A stretch of 36,568 nt of DNA from Bacilli bacterium. GTDB taxonomy: Bacteria > Bacillota_I > Bacilli_A > RF39 > UBA660. The stretch is taken from contig JAAWCL010000110.1 of NCBI GenBank assembly GCA_022793235.1, positions 1-36,568 on the forward strand, given 5' to 3'. Positions 34,371-36,568 of this stretch are shown piece by piece (within the stretch, counting starts at the first letter, position 1; the number at the start of each line of letters is the position of its first letter). A model generated the notes under the pieces. That model searched no databases. It saw only the letters and a program-made list of their open reading frames with translations, and was not told the DNA's origin. The position numbers and the translations under genes were made by a program.

Positions 34371-34663
34371 GTCAAAAGATTTGCAAAGTAGGAAAGGTTT
34401 TTAGTTGATAATGCTAATAAAAAGTATTATTTACTAATGATGTTTTTCATGGAAGAATACCCACACTACTATGAAAAATAGAAATAGTAATATCAACGTA
34501 CCTATCATATTTAATCTTTTCTAGCTGTAGGTTTTGACAGGCAAGTAAGAAGATATATAATGCATGATATATCACTTTACTTACCCACATGTGGAGAACT
34601 CTATTTTTTCCGTAGTAGGGTTTTCTAAGAAATAAAGACGCTTGCCTGTGAGGCGTGTTTTTT
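34371..34663 (+). ncRNA. Candidate structured RNA of about 290 nt, two domains
   Basis: Domain I is closed by TAGGAAAGGTT (34389-34399) with AATCTTTTCTA (34513-34523), 11 bp with two G-U. Inside are GTTGATA (34404-34410)/TATCAAC (34491-34497), a side hairpin AATGCT/AGTATT (34410-34428, sharing A34410 with the GTTGATA arm), TTACTA/TAGTAA (34431-34436/34485-34490) and TTTTTCAT/ATGAAAAA (34443-34450/34471-34478). Domain II is closed by ACAGGCAAG (34537-34545)/CTTGCCTGT (34641-34649) and holds hairpins TAAG..GATATAT/ATATATC..CTTA (34546-34583) and GAGAACTCTA/TAGGGTTTTC (34594-34603/34616-34625). TACCCACA occurs in both domains, at 34458 and 34582. It lacks the sequences I know for RNase P, tmRNA, SRP and T-box; 6S and raiA are not excluded. 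Confidence 0.65.
34638..34663 (+). terminator. Terminator of the structured RNA, overlapping its closing helix
   Basis: ACG [CTTG] CCT GTG AGG CGT followed by GTTTTTT: six base pairs with a four-base bulge. The 5' arm is part of the CTTGCCTGT strand of the domain II closing helix, so the two pairings compete. Confidence 0.6.
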
Positions 34664-34691
34664 AAATGTATAGATTGATATTTATTATCTA

Positions 34692-34725
34692 AAAAAGCTA
34701 TTAATGAATAAATTAATAGCTTTTT
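34692..34725 (+). terminator. Long perfect hairpin, bidirectional terminator
   Basis: 14-bp perfect stem AAAAAGCTATTAAT (34692-34705) / ATTAATAGCTTTTT (34712-34725), loop GAATAA. It separates the two opposing RNA units and can stop transcription from both sides. Confidence 0.8.
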
Positions 34726-34831
34726 CTTGATTTTATATAATAAGAAAAAGATTTATGATAATATATTTTTATTAATGAAACCTATCTTTAAATATAGAAC
34801 AATTTAAAAATAGCTAAGAAAAATAGGATAT

Positions 34832-34985
34832 GAAAAAATAAAAAAAGACTATCCGAATAAATCAAATAATCTTTTAATTTCTATTGAAGCTACACCCCCT
34901 GAAAGGGTAGCTTCTTAAAAAAGAATAAAAAGGGGTTGGCTAGTGTGATACTAGCGACCAATTCGCCTAATAACCGAATTGGTGA
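34832..34985 (-). ncRNA. Candidate small RNA of about 150 nt on the minus strand
   Basis: Between a minus-strand TTGACA-17-TAAGAT promoter and a 10-bp terminator lie three clean hairpins in + coordinates: ACCAATTCG/CGAATTGGT (34957-34965/34975-34983), GCTAGT/ACTAGC (34939-34944/34950-34955) and GAAGCTAC/GTAGCTTC (34886-34893/34907-34914) with inner C/G pairs. An unpaired CAACCCCTTTTT stretch between hairpins 2 and 3 can pair with AGGGG in hairpin 3, a possible pseudoknot. There is no ORF with a binding site. It looks like a free-standing regulatory RNA; no known family is recognised. Confidence 0.6.
34840..34875 (-). terminator. Terminator of the minus-strand RNA
   Basis: Minus strand: AAAAGATTAT (34875-34866) / ATAGTCTTTT (34852-34843), 10 bp with one G-U, followed by a long T tract (A-run at 34832-34846 on +). 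Confidence 0.75.
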
Positions 34986-34990
34986 TTACT

Positions 34991-35019
34991 ATCTTAATCA
35001 TTCTTGAGGCATTTGTCAA
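34991..35019 (-). promoter_or_regulatory. Promoter of the minus-strand RNA
   Basis: Minus strand: perfect TTGACA (35019-35014), 17-bp spacer, TAAGAT (34996-34991). Confidence 0.7.
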
Positions 35020-35066
35020 CATTTTTTTAACATTTTTTTATGAAATACAGACTATATAAGAAATAG

Positions 35067-35095
35067 TTGAAAATTTTACCAAAAAATAGTATAAT
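35067..35095 (+). promoter_or_regulatory. Sigma-A promoter of the transglutaminase-like gene
   Basis: TTGAAA (35067-35072), 17-bp spacer, perfect TATAAT (35090-35095). Confidence 0.75.
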
Positions 35096-35124
35096 TAGAA
35101 TGTTTTACTAACGGGGGAAACTTT

Positions 35125-36405
35125 ATGAAAGAAATAAAAATTATAACAAAAAGAAATAGAATAAGAATGGTATTAGGTGCTTTAATTCTTAGCTCATCCA
35201 TAGGAGTATCGAATAAAAGAAAAGAAAAAAGACCAGATCCTATATCAGAAGGTATATATGAATATGTGTATGATACAGAAAAGGAAGGATTACACATAAA
35301 ACAAGATTTAGAGGAAATAAAAACTTTAATAGTTAGTGCAGAAGACTGTGATTTTAAAGATATAGCGCGTTTTCCAAATCTACAAGAAATAAAAATACTA
35401 AATCCAGAAAAACTAACAAAAGAAGATAAAATTTATATTAATTCCTATGAAGATATAAAAAAAATAAAATTAATTTTAAATGGAACGAGTATACAGAAGA
35501 AAAACATCATAGATTTATCTTGGATTGATGAAAAAATAAATATAGTCATAGATAAAAATGCAAATTTAGAACTATTTAGAAAAGATTTAGTAGATCTATA
35601 TTTATATAACCTATATAATAATTTAAATGAAAAGGACAAAAATAGAATTTCATTTGAATGCTTAAATAAGGAAAGAATGGAAGAATTAACAAAATGGCAT
35701 TATATATTAAGTAGTATTGTAAACTCATTTTCCTTTACAGAAGAAACAACAGAAGAAGAAAAAGTAATGACAATTGCCTATTATGTAACAAGAGCACTAG
35801 AATATGATCCAGAAATAGCAGAAAGACTAAATAGTGAAACAAAAAAACTATATGATGAGAAAATATATTATTACAATCATAATTTATTAGGAGCTCTTTT
35901 TAATAGAGAGGGAAATTATGGAATATGTTGTAATTATGCAGCTTTAACCAGTATACTAGGATATTACGCAAATGTGCCCTTAAAATATACAAGTGGAATA
36001 TATGATGAAGGAGAAAACAACCAACATGCTTGGTGTACTTATAAGGATACAATTGTAGATACAACTTTTCTAGATGAAAACTCCTCTTATATAAGTCTTA
36101 GTGAAAAACTATATAACACATTGGATGAAGAAAAAAAAGAAAGATATATAAGATACATAAGAAAAATAGTATTTGAAACATCAAATCTTTATAAAGCACA
36201 AAAAACTATATTAGAAAAATTGTATGATCAAAATGAAGAAAAGAACTACATTATAAACGAAGAAGAAATGGAAATATATAATTTGAATCAAAAACTATTA
36301 TTAATTTATGAAATGATTAATGCAATTTCCATCTTATTACTTGGAGAAAATTTAGTAAATAAAAAGGATAAAGAAAAAAAGTATTGCAAAACAAAAAATA
36401 AATAA
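35125..36405 (+). CDS. Transglutaminase-like (papain-fold) protein with N-terminal membrane anchor
   Basis: 426 residues. A basic start (KRNRIRM) and a short hydrophobic stretch (VLGALILSSSIGV, about 15-27) suggest export or anchoring. Residues ~45-130 have spaced leucine/isoleucine strands (IKTLIVS ... LQEIKIL ... IKKIKLILNG), somewhat LRR-like. The catalytic core has G-I-C268-C-N-Y-A, H301 in N-N-Q-H-A-W, and D312 in I-V-D-T-T-F-L-D: the Cys-His-Asp triad of the transglutaminase core family. Bacterial members act as peptidases or cross-linkers at the surface; which one applies is unknown. GGGGG lies before ATG. It has its own promoter and no clear terminator. Confidence 0.78.
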   Translation: MKEIKIITKRNRIRMVLGALILSSSIGVSNKRKEKRPDPISEGIYEYVYDTEKEGLHIKQDLEEIKTLIVSAEDCDFKDIARFPNLQEIKILNPEKLTKEDKIYINSYEDIKKIKLILNGTSIQKKNIIDLSWIDEKINIVIDKNANLELFRKDLVDLYLYNLYNNLNEKDKNRISFECLNKERMEELTKWHYILSSIVNSFSFTEETTEEEKVMTIAYYVTRALEYDPEIAERLNSETKKLYDEKIYYYNHNLLGALFNREGNYGICCNYAALTSILGYYANVPLKYTSGIYDEGENNQHAWCTYKDTIVDTTFLDENSSYISLSEKLYNTLDEEKKERYIRYIRKIVFETSNLYKAQKTILEKLYDQNEEKNYIINEEEMEIYNLNQKLLLIYEMINAISILLLGENLVNKKDKEKKYCKTKNK

Positions 36406-36414
36406 CAGAAAAAT

Positions 36415-36443
36415 TTGGTATTTTTCAAAGATTATGTTATAAT
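36415..36443 (+). promoter_or_regulatory. Promoter of the rimP operon
   Basis: TTGGTA (36415-36420), 17-bp spacer, TATAAT (36438-36443) preceded by TGT, an extended -10. Confidence 0.65.
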
Positions 36444-36455
36444 ATTGACAGAAAG

Positions 36456-36479
36456 GAGTGGGAAAGATGAATCCCACTC
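36456..36479 (+). promoter_or_regulatory. Leader hairpin upstream of rimP
   Basis: 7-bp stem GAGTGGG (36456-36462) / CCCACTC (36473-36479), ten-base loop. GAGTGGG...CCCACTC hairpins commonly precede the rimP-nusA-infB operon in Firmicutes. There is no adjacent long T tract, so it is more a leader element than a plain terminator. Confidence 0.55.
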
Positions 36480-36507
36480 TTTAGTTTTAAAAATGAAAGG
36501 AGTATTT

Positions 36508-36568
36508 ATGTTTAAAGAATTAGAAGAAAGAATAAATGAAAGTATTAAAGAAAAAAAACTTTTTGTAG
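36508..36568 (+). CDS. rimP: Probable ribosome maturation factor RimP (3' partial)
   Basis: Only the first 20 codons are inside the window (MFKELEERIN...LFV). AAAGGAG six bases before ATG fixes the start. The peptide alone is not diagnostic; the amphipathic first helix and the leader hairpin and promoter in front of it fit RimP, which helps assemble the 30S subunit and normally opens the nusA-infB operon. Other genes beginning with such a helix cannot be excluded. Confidence 0.5.
   Translation, partial: MFKELEERINESIKEKKLFV

Noticed and set aside
34886-34914. preQ1-I riboswitch-like AGCTACACC on the plus strand
   Set aside because: The stem and loop order does not match preQ1-I, there is no A-rich tail pairing into the loop, and the better reading is a minus-strand hairpin.
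34832-35019. IS200/IS605-type element end
   Set aside because: Hairpins are present, but there is no transposase or TnpB fragment; promoter and terminator on the minus strand explain the structure better.
1-36568. CRISPR arrays, insertion sequences, prophage genes, rRNA
   Set aside because: No regularly spaced identical repeats, no transposase or integrase motifs, and no rRNA stretches were seen.

Overview
The window is strongly AT-rich, uses the standard code (TGA is a real stop, for example at the end of murG) and has strong Gram-positive ribosome binding sites and sigma-A type promoters. Peptidoglycan genes (murG, murB, ftsQ/divIB), undecaprenol/lipid kinase, TypA, a C-C-A-encoded tRNA-Pro, the Bacillus-like order miaB - ymcA/ricA - cotE, and several prepilin-like or Ig-like surface proteins point to an uncultured, low-GC member of the Bacilli, in the style of gut RF39/Mollicutes-related lineages. 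The lineage is an inference; no marker such as 16S is present.

Layout. 1-1500: the 3' end of a Big_2 surface protein gene, followed by two start-less, in-register fragments of a repeat-like C-terminal domain exactly 240 bp apart. 1600-4430: typA, a one-TM hypothetical, and a short rpmB on the minus strand. 4500-8830: a large coiled-coil protein (minus), a leader peptide/terminator unit in front of a truncated RelA/SpoT-like protein, and two small coiled-coil proteins, the second WXG100-like. 8900-11200: tRNA-Pro and a HerA-like ATPase. 11300-15080: a membrane-anchored hypothetical, a FAD oxidoreductase and a GT-C-like membrane protein, probably for envelope glycans. 15100-19110: a putative metal/arsenic efflux permease, a pentapeptide-repeat protein, PAP2 phosphatase and DgkA (a likely lipid-carrier recycling pair), and a PlsC-like acyltransferase.

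19210-28507: a hybrid histidine kinase and an HPt-receiver protein forming a phosphorelay, a GtrB-like glycosyltransferase, a 930-residue prepilin-like cysteine-rich surface protein, a Wzy/O-antigen-ligase-like protein (minus) and two related single-TM secreted proteins that resemble TasA/camelysin-type proteins. 28578-31253: murG-murB-ftsQ. 31380-34299: hypothetical, miaB, ricA-like, cotE. 34300-35124 has no protein gene but holds two well-delimited candidate structured RNAs on opposite strands, each with its own promoter and terminator. 35125 to the end: a transglutaminase-like protein, then a promoter, a conserved-looking leader hairpin and the first 20 codons of what is probably rimP.

The strongest candidates for something undescribed are the two RNAs at 34371-34663 (+) and about 34985-34832 (-), the 240-bp cassette pair at 1057-1497, and the leader-peptide attenuator at 6448-6630. 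All identifications are from reading the sequence; no database search was run.
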